Positions 35,256 through 43,550 of a stretch of DNA of 43,723 nt are shown in pieces (the stretch's first letter is position 1; each line of letters starts with the position of its first letter). Both the position numbers and the translations under genes were made by a program. The notes under the pieces were generated by a model, which made no database searches, was not told the DNA's origin, and saw only the letters and a program-made list of their open reading frames with translations. The stretch covers positions 1 to 43,723 of the forward strand of contig CANCHK010000015.1 in assembly GCA_947377865.1 (NCBI GenBank), in the 5' to 3' direction. This DNA comes from Opitutia bacterium (lineage in GTDB: Bacteria; Verrucomicrobiota; Verrucomicrobiia; Opitutales; UBA953).

Positions 35256-37364
35256 ATGTCCTCGCACCGGCTTCTCCGGTTGGCGCTGACGGCCTGGGCC
35301 TTTGCCTTCGCCGCCCAAAGCCATGCGTGCGAGTTCTGCCGGCAGGCTTACGTCACCGCGATGGAGACGGCCCCGAAAGCTTCGGCGCTCAACCCCTCCG
35401 CCCGCGTCGTCGAATACAAGCTGACGATCGCCGAGCAGACGATGAGCCCCGCCGGCAAGCCGGCCCAGGTGCTCACGATCAACGGCACCTCGCCGGGACC
35501 GACGCTCCGCTTCCGCGAGGGCGACGTGGCCCGCCTCACGGTCACCAACGGGCTCGCCGACGATACGACGTCCCTGCACTGGCACGGCTTGCTCGTCCCC
35601 AACCTCGAGGACGGCGTCCCGGTCGTGACGACGCCGATCATCGCGCCAGGCAGGTCGCGCACGTTCGAATTCCTCATCCGCCAGCACGGCACCTATTGGT
35701 ATCATAGCCACACGGGCCACCAGGAACAACGCGGCGTCTACGGCGCGATCGTCATCGAACCGAAGGCCCCCGCCCTCGCCGCCGACCACGATCAGGTCCT
35801 GGTGCTCAGCGATTGGACCGACGAACATCCCTCCGAAGTGCAGCGCTCGCTCCTTCGCGGCAGCGACTGGTATTCGTTCCGCAAAGGCACCGCCCAATCC
35901 CTCTTCGGCGCCTATCAGGCCGGCAAGCTGGGCGAATACCTCGACCGCGAGAAAGCCCTGGTGCCACCGATGGATCTTTCTGACGTGGCCTACGACGCGT
36001 TCCTGATGAACGGACAGCGCCGCTTCAAGCTTCCCGGCAAACCGGGCGAGACGGTCCGCGTCCGCCTCATCAACGCCGGCGCCGCGAGTTACTTCTACCT
36101 GGATGCGGCGGACGGCCCGCTGAAGGTCGTCGCGGCCGATGGCCAGGACGTCGTCCCTTTCGAACAGAAGCGCCTGCTGATCGGCCCCGCCGAGACCTAT
36201 GACCTCCTGTTGAAAGTCCCTGAAGGAGCCTCCTCCGAACTGCGTGCCACGGCTCAGGATGGAAGCGGCTCCGTCTCCGCCTGGCTCGGCGAAAGTTCCG
36301 CCCTCCAGCACGCCACCCCGCCGCCCGTGCCGGAACGCTACGGGATGAACGCCTATCTGACGTCGATCCTCGACCAACTTGACCCCGAACCGGGCGCCCA
36401 GGAATCCGCCCGCCCGCTCTCCCCTTACGCCAAGCTCCGCGCGGCCTCGCCGCACCCCGTCGCGACCGCGCATCGCGAGCTGACGCTCAAGCTGACGGGG
36501 GACATGATCCGCTACGAGTGGAGCTTCGACGGCCTCGACCCCCACGAAGCGGAAGCCATCAAGGTCAAGGAAGGGGAGACGCTTCGCCTGCGTCTGGTGA
36601 ACAACACGATGATGCACCACCCGATCCACTTCCACGGGCACTTCTTCCGGCTCGTCGACCCGGCCGACAAGGATCCGGCGACGTCTCCCCTCAAGCACAC
36701 GGTCGACGTACCGCCGATGAGCGTCCGGACGATCGAGTTCACGGCCAACGAAGGCCAAGGTGACTGGCTCATCCACTGCCACCTGCTCTACCACCACATC
36801 ACCGGGATGGTGCGGACCATCCGCGTGACGGCCGCCGACGGCGCCGAACCGCCCCACCCCGCCGCGACCCATGCGATGCCGACGACGTATGCTTGGGGCC
36901 AGGCTAGCTTCACGACCGCTGCCGCCACGGGCTACGCGACCATCCAATCGGGTCGCGACAACCTTAACCTCCGCTGGGAAGAAGGCATGCGCCATGATGA
37001 CGGGCATGAACGCGAACTCAGCTACTCCCGCTACCTCAGCACCCGCCTCTCGCTCGTGGCCGGCTACCGCTTCGACACCATGGACGGCGGACGTGACGGC
37101 CCCTTCGCCGGCGCCTCCGCTCGGCTCCCCTACTTCATCGACCTCGGCCTGACCCACCAGTCCGGTGGCGAGACCCGGGGCACGCTGATGAAGTCCCTCC
37201 AGCTGACCGACCGTCTTTCGCTCGACCTCGGTTATCGCTACGGCCGCCTGACCGGTGCTGCCACCTCCGCCGACCTCCGCTATCTCCTCACGAAGCAGCT
37301 CTCGCTTACCGGGGGCTACAGTTCAGACTTCGGAGCAGGCATCGGCCTCCTCACCCGCTTCTAA
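35256..37364 (+). CDS. copA: Multicopper oxidase fused to a CopB-like outer-membrane beta barrel
   Basis: The 702-residue exported protein has a signal peptide (ending before ACEFC), a CxxC-like CEFC near the mature N terminus, and a three-cupredoxin oxidase (about residues 45-535) with all four copper motifs: HWHG (108-111), HSHTGH (150-155), HPIHFHGH (455-462) and HCHLLYHHITGM (from 507). It oxidises Cu(I) and similar substrates in the periplasm. From about residue 550 the sequence switches to alternating polar and hydrophobic strands with many Tyr/Gly turns and ends in Leu-Leu-Thr-Arg-Phe, the C-terminal aromatic signal of an outer-membrane protein, resembling the CopB barrel. In most copper operons these are two genes, pcoA/copA and pcoB/copB. 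The start is ATG 35256; upstream frame residues were ignored. Confidence 0.88.
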   Translation: MSSHRLLRLALTAWAFAFAAQSHACEFCRQAYVTAMETAPKASALNPSARVVEYKLTIAEQTMSPAGKPAQVLTINGTSPGPTLRFREGDVARLTVTNGLADDTTSLHWHGLLVPNLEDGVPVVTTPIIAPGRSRTFEFLIRQHGTYWYHSHTGHQEQRGVYGAIVIEPKAPALAADHDQVLVLSDWTDEHPSEVQRSLLRGSDWYSFRKGTAQSLFGAYQAGKLGEYLDREKALVPPMDLSDVAYDAFLMNGQRRFKLPGKPGETVRVRLINAGAASYFYLDAADGPLKVVAADGQDVVPFEQKRLLIGPAETYDLLLKVPEGASSELRATAQDGSGSVSAWLGESSALQHATPPPVPERYGMNAYLTSILDQLDPEPGAQESARPLSPYAKLRAASPHPVATAHRELTLKLTGDMIRYEWSFDGLDPHEAEAIKVKEGETLRLRLVNNTMMHHPIHFHGHFFRLVDPADKDPATSPLKHTVDVPPMSVRTIEFTANEGQGDWLIHCHLLYHHITGMVRTIRVTAADGAEPPHPAATHAMPTTYAWGQASFTTAAATGYATIQSGRDNLNLRWEEGMRHDDGHERELSYSRYLSTRLSLVAGYRFDTMDGGRDGPFAGASARLPYFIDLGLTHQSGGETRGTLMKSLQLTDRLSLDLGYRYGRLTGAATSADLRYLLTKQLSLTGGYSSDFGAGIGLLTRF

Positions 37365-37375
37365 GCCTCCGCACC

Positions 37376-37684
37376 ATGAAATCCCTCCTCACCCTCGCCC
37401 TGCTCTCCTGCTGCCTCGCGACCAGCGCCGCCGATAAGCCTGCTGAAACCAAGCCCCACGAGCACGGCGCTCCGGCGGCGAAGCCGACCGAGACCACCAA
37501 GGACGCCCCCGCGAAGCCTTACCCGCTGAAGACCTGCATCGTCTCCGACAACGACCTGGACTCGATGGGCGAACAGGCCTCTTTCGTCTACCAAGGCCAG
37601 ACGATCAAGGTGTGCTGCAAGGCCTGCATCGCCAAGTTCGAGAAGAACCCGACGAAATACCTGAAGAAGCTCGAAGGTAAATAA
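37376..37684 (+). CDS. Small exported YHS/TRASH-like metal-binding protein
   Basis: The 102-residue product has a signal peptide, a His/Pro/Lys-rich linker and a C-terminal module with a Cys at the start (CIVSD), CCKAC and a KFEKNPTKYLKKL end. The pattern matches the YHS/TRASH fold in which cysteines bind copper or a related metal, and resembles the YHS domain of the ATPase encoded 90 bases downstream ([18 protein letters not shown]). It starts 11 bases after the oxidase stop, so it shares that operon. A periplasmic copper chaperone role is inferred. Confidence 0.75.
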   Translation: MKSLLTLALLSCCLATSAADKPAETKPHEHGAPAAKPTETTKDAPAKPYPLKTCIVSDNDLDSMGEQASFVYQGQTIKVCCKACIAKFEKNPTKYLKKLEGK

Positions 37685-37696
37685 GCCTCCCCAAGC

Positions 37697-37720
37697 CCCG
37701 CCAAAGCGGGTCTTTTTGTT
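37697..37720 (+). terminator. Intrinsic terminator after the small copper-binding gene
   Basis: CCCGC (37697-37701) pairs with GCGGG (37706-37710) over CAAA, followed by TCTTTTTGTT. The stem is short but GC-only with a good T run. It splits the oxidase unit from the ATPase gene. Confidence 0.6.
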
Positions 37721-37775
37721 GGACTAGTCCTCGACCTTTTCTCGCTTCCGGAACCAGGCCGCCTATCCTGAGTCC

Positions 37776-40085
37776 ATGAACGACGCTCCGACCTCCGAAC
37801 ACCGGGATCCGGTGTGCGGCATGTCGGTCCGCGCCGATTCCCCGCTGCGCCATACTCACGCCGGCACGACTTATTATTTCTGCAACCCGAGCTGCCTGCG
37901 GAAATTCTCGGCGCATCCGGACAAGTATCTGCGCGCCCCCGTCCCGGCCGACGGCGGCAATGCCTGTTGTACGGTCGAACCGACGGACGGGCTGAGCTAC
38001 TCCTGTCCGATGCACCCCGAAGTCACGCAACCGGGCCCGGGCAGCTGCCCGAAGTGCGGGATGGCGCTCGAGGCTTCCGTGCCCGACCCCGACCGACCCG
38101 ATCCGGAACTCGCGGACTTCCGTCGGCGCTTCTGGCTCACGCTGCCCTTCACGATCCTGCTCGCGACCATCGAGATGGCCCACCCGGTGCGTCACGCGAT
38201 TCCCGGCACCTGGCTCCCCTGGCTCGAACTGCTGCTCGCGGCGCCGGTCGTGTTCTGGGGCGGCCGGACGCTCTTCGCGCGCTGCGAGGCGTCGATCGAG
38301 CAACGGAGCTTCAACATGTGGACGCTTATCGGCCTAGGGGCCGGCGCGGCCTTCGGCTACAGCCTCGCGGCGACCTTCGTCCCCGGCGCGTTCCCTCCGT
38401 CGTTCATGGAAATGGGCCGGATCTCGGTCTACTACGAGGCCGCGGCCGAGATCATCAGCCTGACCTTGCTCGGCCAGATCCTCGAACTCCGCGCCCGGGC
38501 GAGCACGTCCGGAGCGCTCGCCGCCTTGCTCGGACTCGCCCCAAAGACGGCCTGTCGCGTCGACGCCGACGGCCTGGAAGAAATCATCCCCCTCGGCCAG
38601 ATCCGCGTCGGCGACCTCATCCGGGTCCGTCCCGGCGAAAAGATCCCGGTCGACGGTGTCGTGCTTAACGGCGGTAGCGCGGTCGACGAATCGATGCTGA
38701 CGGGCGAGCCCTTCCCGGTCGCCAAGCATCCGGGCGACAAGGTCACCGGGGCCACGCTGAACATCGACGGGAGCTTCGTCCTGCGTGCCGAAAAAGTCGG
38801 CGGCGACACGATGCTCGCCCAGATCGTCCAGATGGTCGTGGACGCGCGGCGCTCGAAAGCGCCGATGCAGAAGATGGCCGACGCGGTGGCCGGCGTCTTC
38901 GTGGTGGTCGTCGTGAGCATCGCGCTGGTGACGTTCTTCGCCTGGGGTCTCTTCGGCCCGGAACGGGGCTGGGTCTTGGGCCTCATCAACGGCGTCTCGG
39001 TCCTCATCATCGCCTGCCCCTGCGTGCTCGGGCTGGCCACCCCGATGTCCATCCTGATCGCGACCGGCCGAGGCGCCACGCAAGGCATCCTCTTCCGTGA
39101 CGCGGCGGCGATCGAGACGTTGGCCAAGGTCGATACGCTCGTCATCGACAAGACCGGCACGCTCACCGAAGGAAAGCCCCGCCTGACCCTGACCCTTCCG
39201 GCCGGAGGCTTCACGGCCGACGAAATCCTCCGGCTCGCCGCTTCGCTTGAGCAAGGCAGCGAACACCCGCTGGCCTCGGCCTTGGTCAACGCCGCCAAGG
39301 AACGCGGCCTGTCCCTCGGAGAGGCCACCGAGTTCCGAGCCGTGACCGGCCAAGGCATCCGCGGCCGCATCGACGGCCGGGAACTCGTGCTCGGCAACGC
39401 CACCCTCCTCCGCTCCGTCGGCGCAGATCCGTCCGCCCTGGAATCGCAGGCGAATACCCACCGCCGCACCGGAGCCAGCGTGCTCTTCCTCGCCGTCGAC
39501 GGCCAGACCGCCGGCGCGCTCGTCGCCGCCGACAACCTCAAAGCCACCACGGCCCAAGCCCTGAACGAGATCCGCGCGGCCGGCCTCCGCATCATCATGG
39601 CCACCGGCGACGCCGAGGCGACCGCCCAAGCCATCGGCCGCGAACTCGCCCTCGACGAAGTCCACGGCGACGCCACCCCGGCCGACAAACGACGCCTGGT
39701 CGAGCGCCTCCGCGCGGAAGGCCGCATCGTCGCCATGGCCGGCGATGGCATCAACGACGCCCCGGCCCTCGCCCAAGCGCATGTCGGTATCGCGATGGGC
39801 GACGGCACCGACGTCGCCATCCGCAACGCGCAGGTGACCTTGGTCAAAGGCGACCTCCGCGGCATCGCCCAAGCGTGCGCCCTCTCCCGCGAAACCGTCG
39901 CCAACATGCGCCAGAACCTCGGCTTCGCCCTCGGTTACAACGCCCTCGGCATCCCGCTAGCCGCGGGCGTGCTCACGCCGTTCACGGGCTGGACGCTTTC
40001 GCCGATGATCGCCGCCGCCGCGATGAGCCTCAGCTGCGTCTCCCTCATCACGAACGCCCTGCGCCTCCGCGGTCGCAAGGTCTGA
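37776..40085 (+). CDS. copA: Copper-exporting P1B-type ATPase with YHS and heavy-metal-binding N-terminal domains
   Basis: The 769-residue protein pumps Cu(I) out of the cytosol. It starts with a YHS domain (residues 10-50, DPVCGM...CNPSC), then a heavy-metal-binding domain (about 70-100, YSCPMHPE...CPKCGM), eight predicted membrane segments, the transport motif CPC (414-416), DKTGT with phosphorylated Asp458, SEHPLA with the P1B His-Pro pair, and [11 protein letters not shown]. The usual N-terminal CxxC ferredoxin-like domains are absent and replaced by the YHS/HMBD pair. A two-cysteine CC sits between them (ACCTV). The ATG is at 37776. Confidence 0.95.
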   Translation: MNDAPTSEHRDPVCGMSVRADSPLRHTHAGTTYYFCNPSCLRKFSAHPDKYLRAPVPADGGNACCTVEPTDGLSYSCPMHPEVTQPGPGSCPKCGMALEASVPDPDRPDPELADFRRRFWLTLPFTILLATIEMAHPVRHAIPGTWLPWLELLLAAPVVFWGGRTLFARCEASIEQRSFNMWTLIGLGAGAAFGYSLAATFVPGAFPPSFMEMGRISVYYEAAAEIISLTLLGQILELRARASTSGALAALLGLAPKTACRVDADGLEEIIPLGQIRVGDLIRVRPGEKIPVDGVVLNGGSAVDESMLTGEPFPVAKHPGDKVTGATLNIDGSFVLRAEKVGGDTMLAQIVQMVVDARRSKAPMQKMADAVAGVFVVVVVSIALVTFFAWGLFGPERGWVLGLINGVSVLIIACPCVLGLATPMSILIATGRGATQGILFRDAAAIETLAKVDTLVIDKTGTLTEGKPRLTLTLPAGGFTADEILRLAASLEQGSEHPLASALVNAAKERGLSLGEATEFRAVTGQGIRGRIDGRELVLGNATLLRSVGADPSALESQANTHRRTGASVLFLAVDGQTAGALVAADNLKATTAQALNEIRAAGLRIIMATGDAEATAQAIGRELALDEVHGDATPADKRRLVERLRAEGRIVAMAGDGINDAPALAQAHVGIAMGDGTDVAIRNAQVTLVKGDLRGIAQACALSRETVANMRQNLGFALGYNALGIPLAAGVLTPFTGWTLSPMIAAAAMSLSCVSLITNALRLRGRKV

Positions 40086-40090
40086 GCCGC

Positions 40091-40348
40091 TCAGTAGTGG
40101 TAACGGACCTGCAGGACGAAGATGACGCCCTTTTCGGCCCGGTAGACCAGGCGATGCTCGAGCGTGATCCGCCGAGACCACCAGCCCGACAGGTCACCCT
40201 TCAAGGGTTCGGGCTTACCCACGCCCTTGAAGGGTGTCTTGGCGATATCGGCCAGCAGTCGCTCGATCCTTTCATAGGTGCGCGGCTCCTCCTGCTGCCA
40301 GTGCGCCCGGTCTTCCAAGGCGGCAGACGACCAGCGAACCTCAGGCAC
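40091..40348 (-). CDS. yoeB: YoeB-type mRNA interferase toxin
   Basis: YoeB cuts mRNA in the ribosomal A site. The 85-residue product keeps the family hallmarks: TPFKGVGKPEPLKGDLSGWWSRRI, EHRLVY, and the C-terminal RYHY holding the catalytic His and Tyr; the Glu (KPEPL) and Arg (EHRLVY) equivalents are present. The start is GTG 40348, inside the end of the antitoxin gene (an 8-base overlap), which couples the two. It ends 5 bases from the convergent copper ATPase. Confidence 0.92.
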   Translation of the reverse strand: MPEVRWSSAALEDRAHWQQEEPRTYERIERLLADIAKTPFKGVGKPEPLKGDLSGWWSRRITLEHRLVYRAEKGVIFVLQVRYHY

Positions 40349-40589
40349 GGGGGGCCTTCTTGAATTTACCGGCCTTGAATTCGGCGAGCCCCTTGCGGAG
40401 GCGATCCGCGTTGCGAGGCGAGGAAAGCAGATGGAAGGTCTCGGCCATCGCGGCATATTCGGCGGCATCGACGAGCACGACGGAGGCGGCCCCGTTCCGG
40501 GTGATGGCCACGGGCTCGCGATCCGCGTTGGCCGCCTCCATGAGGCTGGCGAGCTGGTTACGCGCGTCGGTGTAAGATACGGTCTTCAT
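40341..40589 (-). CDS. yefM: YefM-type antitoxin
   Basis: The 82-residue product begins with KTVSYTDARNQLASLMEAA and contains REPVAITRNGAASVVLVDAAEYAAM, the Phd/YefM fold that binds DNA and neutralises YoeB through its C-terminal tail (KGLAEFKAGKFKKAPRA). ATG 40589 is used; an in-frame upstream extension is unlike the family. A palindrome containing TGTACA lies just upstream, fitting autoregulation of the pair. Confidence 0.9.
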   Translation of the reverse strand: MKTVSYTDARNQLASLMEAANADREPVAITRNGAASVVLVDAAEYAAMAETFHLLSSPRNADRLRKGLAEFKAGKFKKAPRA

Positions 40590-40606
40590 GGGGTCAGCGT
40601 GCCGTA

Positions 40607-40624
40607 TGTACAGAATTCTGTCAA
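40607..40624 (-). promoter_or_regulatory. Operator candidate for yefM-yoeB
   Basis: The 12-bp perfect palindrome ACAGAATTCTGT (40610-40621) overlaps TGTACA (40607-40612), the core hexamer recognised by E. coli YefM-YoeB, and a minus-strand TTGACA (40619-40624) that could be a -35 element. A matching -10 is not evident. It lies about 20 to 35 bases before yefM. Confidence 0.5.
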
Positions 40625-40664
40625 GCGGGTCTGGCATCATGGAAGCGAACGAAGTTAAACGCCT

Positions 40665-40711
40665 GCCTCATCCTACCCTTTCGCCCCTGCAGAAAGAAAT
40701 GAGGGTGAATC
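40665..40711. repeat. Degenerate REP-like inverted repeat
   Basis: The left arm GCCTCATCCTACCCTTTC and right arm GAAAGAAATGAGGGTGAATC face each other imperfectly over about nine bases. The style recalls dispersed hairpin repeats of the form CCTCACCCTACCC...GAGGGTGAGG seen in many bacterial genomes; a short frame through it reads LPHPTLSP, a phrase common in translated copies of such repeats. Copy number in this genome is unknown. Confidence 0.35.
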
Positions 40712-40759
40712 ATCAGGCCTGACCGGAGTCTCCTCCCCCGGCTTGCGTCCAAGGCCATT

Positions 40760-40779
40760 AGGCCTTCCAGTGAAGGCCT
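40760..40779. promoter_or_regulatory. 8-bp perfect hairpin just before the alcohol dehydrogenase start
   Basis: AGGCCTTC pairs with GAAGGCCT over CAGT, ending 7 bases before the ATG at 40787. It has no T run, so it is not a clear terminator. It could form a structured mRNA leader or an operator. Confidence 0.4.
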
Positions 40780-40786
40780 CCCTTCC

Positions 40787-41842
40787 ATGACCACCACCGC
40801 TCAGGCCTACGGTTCCGCCTCCCCTTCTTCGAAACTCGCCCCGCTGCAGATCTCGCGCCGCGAGCCGGGCCCGACCGACGTGCAGATGGAGATCCTCTAC
40901 TGCGGCGTCTGCCACTCCGACGTCCATACGGCCCGCGGCGAATGGCCAGGCACGAACTACGCCTGCGTCCCAGGCCACGAGATCGTCGGCCGCGTGACGG
41001 CCGTCGGCGCCAAGGTGACGAAGCTCAAGGTGGGCGACATCGGCGCCACGGGTTGCATGGTCGACTCCTGCCGCACCTGCCCGAGCTGCCAGAAGGGCCT
41101 CGAGCAGTTCTGCCTCACCGGCGCGACCTTCACCTACAACAGCCCGGACAAGCATCTCGGCGGCCACACCTTCGGCGGCTACTCGTCCGGCATCGTCGTC
41201 GACGAGGCCTTCACCCTGCGCGTCCCGCAGGGCATGGACCTCGCCGCCACCGCCCCGCTGCTCTGCGCCGGTATCACGACCTACTCCCCGCTCCGCCATT
41301 GGAAGGTCGGCCCCGGCCAGAAGGTCGGCATCGTCGGCCTCGGCGGCCTCGGCCACATGGGCGTGAAGCTCGCCCGCGCCTTCGGCGCCCACGTGGTGCT
41401 CTTCACCACCTCGCCTTCCAAGGTCGCCGACGGCCTCCGCCTCGGCGCCCATGAGGTCGTCGTCTCGACCGATGCCGCCGCGATGGCCAAGCACGCCTGC
41501 TCGCTCGACTTCATCCTGGACTGCGTCTCCGCCAAGCACGACCTCAACGCCTACCTCTCGCTCCTGCGCGTCGATGGCACCCTTTGCATCGTGGGCGTGC
41601 CCGAGCAACCGCTCGCGGTCCATGCCTTCAGCGTGATCATGCCGCGCCGCAACTTCAGCGGCTCCTGCATCGGCGGTATCGCCGAGACCCAGGAGATGCT
41701 CGAGTTCTGCGCCAAGCACGGCATCGTCTCCGACATCGAGCTCATCCCGATCCAGAAGATCAACGAAGCCTGGGACCGCATGATCAAGCAGGACGTTCGT
41801 TATCGCTTCGTGATCGACATGGCGTCGCTGAAGACGGCCTGA
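40787..41842 (+). CDS. Zinc-dependent NAD(P) alcohol dehydrogenase (YahK/CAD type)
   Basis: The 351-residue medium-chain dehydrogenase reduces aldehydes or oxidises alcohols in the cytosol. It has the catalytic zinc motif YCGVCHSDVH and GHEIVG, the structural zinc cysteines in DSCRTCPSCQKGLEQFC, and the coenzyme motif GLGGLGHMGVKLARAFG. The sequence sits closest to the YahK/cinnamyl-alcohol-dehydrogenase branch, broad aldehyde reductases that prefer NADPH. It stands alone, preceded by a hairpin and followed by a 113-base gap. Confidence 0.92.
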   Translation: MTTTAQAYGSASPSSKLAPLQISRREPGPTDVQMEILYCGVCHSDVHTARGEWPGTNYACVPGHEIVGRVTAVGAKVTKLKVGDIGATGCMVDSCRTCPSCQKGLEQFCLTGATFTYNSPDKHLGGHTFGGYSSGIVVDEAFTLRVPQGMDLAATAPLLCAGITTYSPLRHWKVGPGQKVGIVGLGGLGHMGVKLARAFGAHVVLFTTSPSKVADGLRLGAHEVVVSTDAAAMAKHACSLDFILDCVSAKHDLNAYLSLLRVDGTLCIVGVPEQPLAVHAFSVIMPRRNFSGSCIGGIAETQEMLEFCAKHGIVSDIELIPIQKINEAWDRMIKQDVRYRFVIDMASLKTA

Positions 41843-41955
41843 GCAGAAACCTCAGGCAAGTCGGCTTAATCCCGGACCCACCGCCCAAGGTGAGTCAGGT
41901 TAAGGTATTTTCGGCTTAGCCGAGGGCCTTTGACACTGCGTCTCTATAGGCGAAA

Positions 41956-42723
41956 ATGGCGGTCATGAAACCTGCCCCCGTCGTCCTCATCACCGGCGCC
42001 GCCGCCGGCATCGGCAAGGCCACCGCCCTCGCCTTCGCCCGCCTGGGCTATCGTCTGGTCGTCACGGATCTCAAAGCCGAAAGCGGCCCTGCCCTACTCG
42101 CCGAACTCAAGGCCGCCGGCGGTGACGCCCGCTACGTGGTCGCAGATCAGGCCAAGGAAGCCGACGCGGCCCTGGCGGTGAACACGGCGATGGAGACCTT
42201 CGGCCGACTCGACGTGGCGATCAATAACGCTGGCACGGAGGGCAACCAGACCTTGAGCCTCGAACATCAGACCGACGCCAACGTACGCCGGACCCTGAGC
42301 GTGAACACGGAAGGCGTCCTCTGGTGCCTGAAGCACGAGATCCCTGCCCTACGCCGTTCCGGCGGCGGCGCGATCGTCAACGTCAGTTCCGTCGCCGGAC
42401 ACGTGGGACTGGAGAGCTGCGCGGTCTACGTCGCCAGCAAGCACGCCGTCGAAGGACTCACCAAGGCCGCCGCCTTGGAGGTCGCCCGCCATGGTATCCG
42501 CGTGAACGCCGTCGCTCCAGGGGCCATCCAGACCGACATGATCGACCGTGCGGTCGGTGCAGGTGACACCGACGCTCGCCGGGCCATCGAGGGCATGCAC
42601 CCGCTCGGCCGTATGGGCACGCCGGAAGAAGTCGCCGCCGCCATCCTCTTCCTCGCCTCGGAACAAGCCTCCTTTATCACGGGCCAGAGCCTCGCCGTCG
42701 ACGGCGGCTGGCTCGCCCGCTGA
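41956..42723 (+). CDS. Short-chain dehydrogenase/reductase
   Basis: The 255-residue classical SDR has the cofactor motif TGAAAGIGKATA, the structural NNAG, the active-site Ser in NVSSVAGH and the YVASK catalytic pair (Tyr and Lys), and the end motif DGGWLAR. A negatively charged residue (VVTDLK) after the second strand suggests NAD(H) preference. The substrate is not evident. ATG 41956 or the in-frame ATG at 41965 can serve. It is convergent with the AraC-type regulator, 11 bases away. Confidence 0.9.
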   Translation: MAVMKPAPVVLITGAAAGIGKATALAFARLGYRLVVTDLKAESGPALLAELKAAGGDARYVVADQAKEADAALAVNTAMETFGRLDVAINNAGTEGNQTLSLEHQTDANVRRTLSVNTEGVLWCLKHEIPALRRSGGGAIVNVSSVAGHVGLESCAVYVASKHAVEGLTKAAALEVARHGIRVNAVAPGAIQTDMIDRAVGAGDTDARRAIEGMHPLGRMGTPEEVAAAILFLASEQASFITGQSLAVDGGWLAR

Positions 42724-42734
42724 GACATCACCCC

Positions 42735-43478
42735 TCAGCCGCCTTGGTGACGTATGCGGAAAGAACGGGGAGTCAGCCCCGTCCGCCGTCTGAATTGCTT
42801 GGTGAAGGCGCTCTGGTCGCAAAACCCGTGCTCGGCCGCGATGTCGGCGAGCGGGTCGGCGGAGTCGGCCAGCCGTCGTGCCGCAGCTTCCGTACGCTCC
42901 CGTAAAACGAGCTCATGCGGAGTGAACCCGAGCGCACCGACCAGTTTACGATGGAGGTTGCGCTCGGAAACGCCGACGGCCTTGGCAATTGTGCCTGTGG
43001 ATAGCGGTTCACGCAGGTGAGCCCGCACATAGGCGACCGCGGCGGCCGCGACCCCGGTGATCGGCGAAGACGGCCCTCCCTCCTGCCGACGGATGACCGC
43101 CATGACGCCGATGGCACGGCCGTCTCGACCGAAAACCGGGAGCTTGGACGTCAGGAACCACTGGAGTTGTCGTTGTTCGTCGAGCCACGATTCCAGTCGG
43201 TTGACGATCGGCCGCCCGCTGCGGAGAACCAAGGCGTCGTCGTCTTGGAAAGCACGGACGAGATGGTCAGGTACGAAGTCCGCATCCGTCTTCCCCAGGA
43301 AATCATCGGGGTCGGGCGCACCGAGGCGCTCACGTAAAGCGCGATTGCCGCCCATGAACCGGCCTTGGGCGTCTTTGACCAGAAAGAAAACGCCGGGTAG
43401 ATGCTCGAATAAGGCGAATATGTGAGATTTTTCTGAAATACTGGCGAGGAATTTCCGGCTGAGGGCTTGGCCTGACAT
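42735..43478 (-). CDS. PAS-AraC family transcriptional regulator
   Basis: The 247-residue protein has an N-terminal PAS domain (about residues 15-130, VFFLVKDAQGRFMGGNRAL...GKTDADFVPDHL) and a C-terminal AraC helix-turn-helix pair (about 145-245, ending AFTKQFRRRTGLTPRSFR). The PAS unit probably senses a small ligand or redox state. ATG 43478 is used; a TTG at 43514 would add 12 residues. It diverges from an exported-protein gene that runs off the window, a likely target. Confidence 0.88.
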   Translation of the reverse strand: MSGQALSRKFLASISEKSHIFALFEHLPGVFFLVKDAQGRFMGGNRALRERLGAPDPDDFLGKTDADFVPDHLVRAFQDDDALVLRSGRPIVNRLESWLDEQRQLQWFLTSKLPVFGRDGRAIGVMAVIRRQEGGPSSPITGVAAAAVAYVRAHLREPLSTGTIAKAVGVSERNLHRKLVGALGFTPHELVLRERTEAAARRLADSADPLADIAAEHGFCDQSAFTKQFRRRTGLTPRSFRIRHQGG

Positions 43479-43484
43479 GGCAGG

Positions 43485-43514
43485 ATTAAACCAAAAATTG
43501 ACGGGGGCAGACAA
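43485..43514 (-). promoter_or_regulatory. Promoter candidate for the PAS-AraC gene, start-proximal
   Basis: On the minus strand TTGTCT (43509-43514) and TTTAAT (43485-43490) are 18 bases apart. The -10 ends six bases before the ATG, again implying a leaderless or near-leaderless message. Confidence 0.4.
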
Positions 43515-43550
43515 GAAGATTGCCGGGAAATGAGGTAAGATATCCGCACC

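Noticed and set aside
35238-37157. 639-codon antisense frame across the multicopper oxidase
   Set aside because: The plus strand encodes all copper-binding motifs; the antisense product is low-complexity shadow sequence.
38334-39907. Two long antisense frames over the copper ATPase
   Set aside because: Both oppose conserved P-type ATPase motifs and have typical shadow composition.
40639-40722. 27-codon frame upstream of the alcohol dehydrogenase
   Set aside because: It runs through the REP-like repeat and reads LPHPTLSP, a phrase produced by such repeats, so it is probably not a gene.
41911-41923. TCGGC-TTA-GCCGA mini hairpin before the SDR gene as a terminator
   Set aside because: The stem is 5 bp and no T run follows on either strand.
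41930-41950. TTGACA followed by TATAGG before the SDR gene as a promoter
   Set aside because: The spacing is only 9 bases, too short for a standard promoter; the TTGACA alone is not enough.
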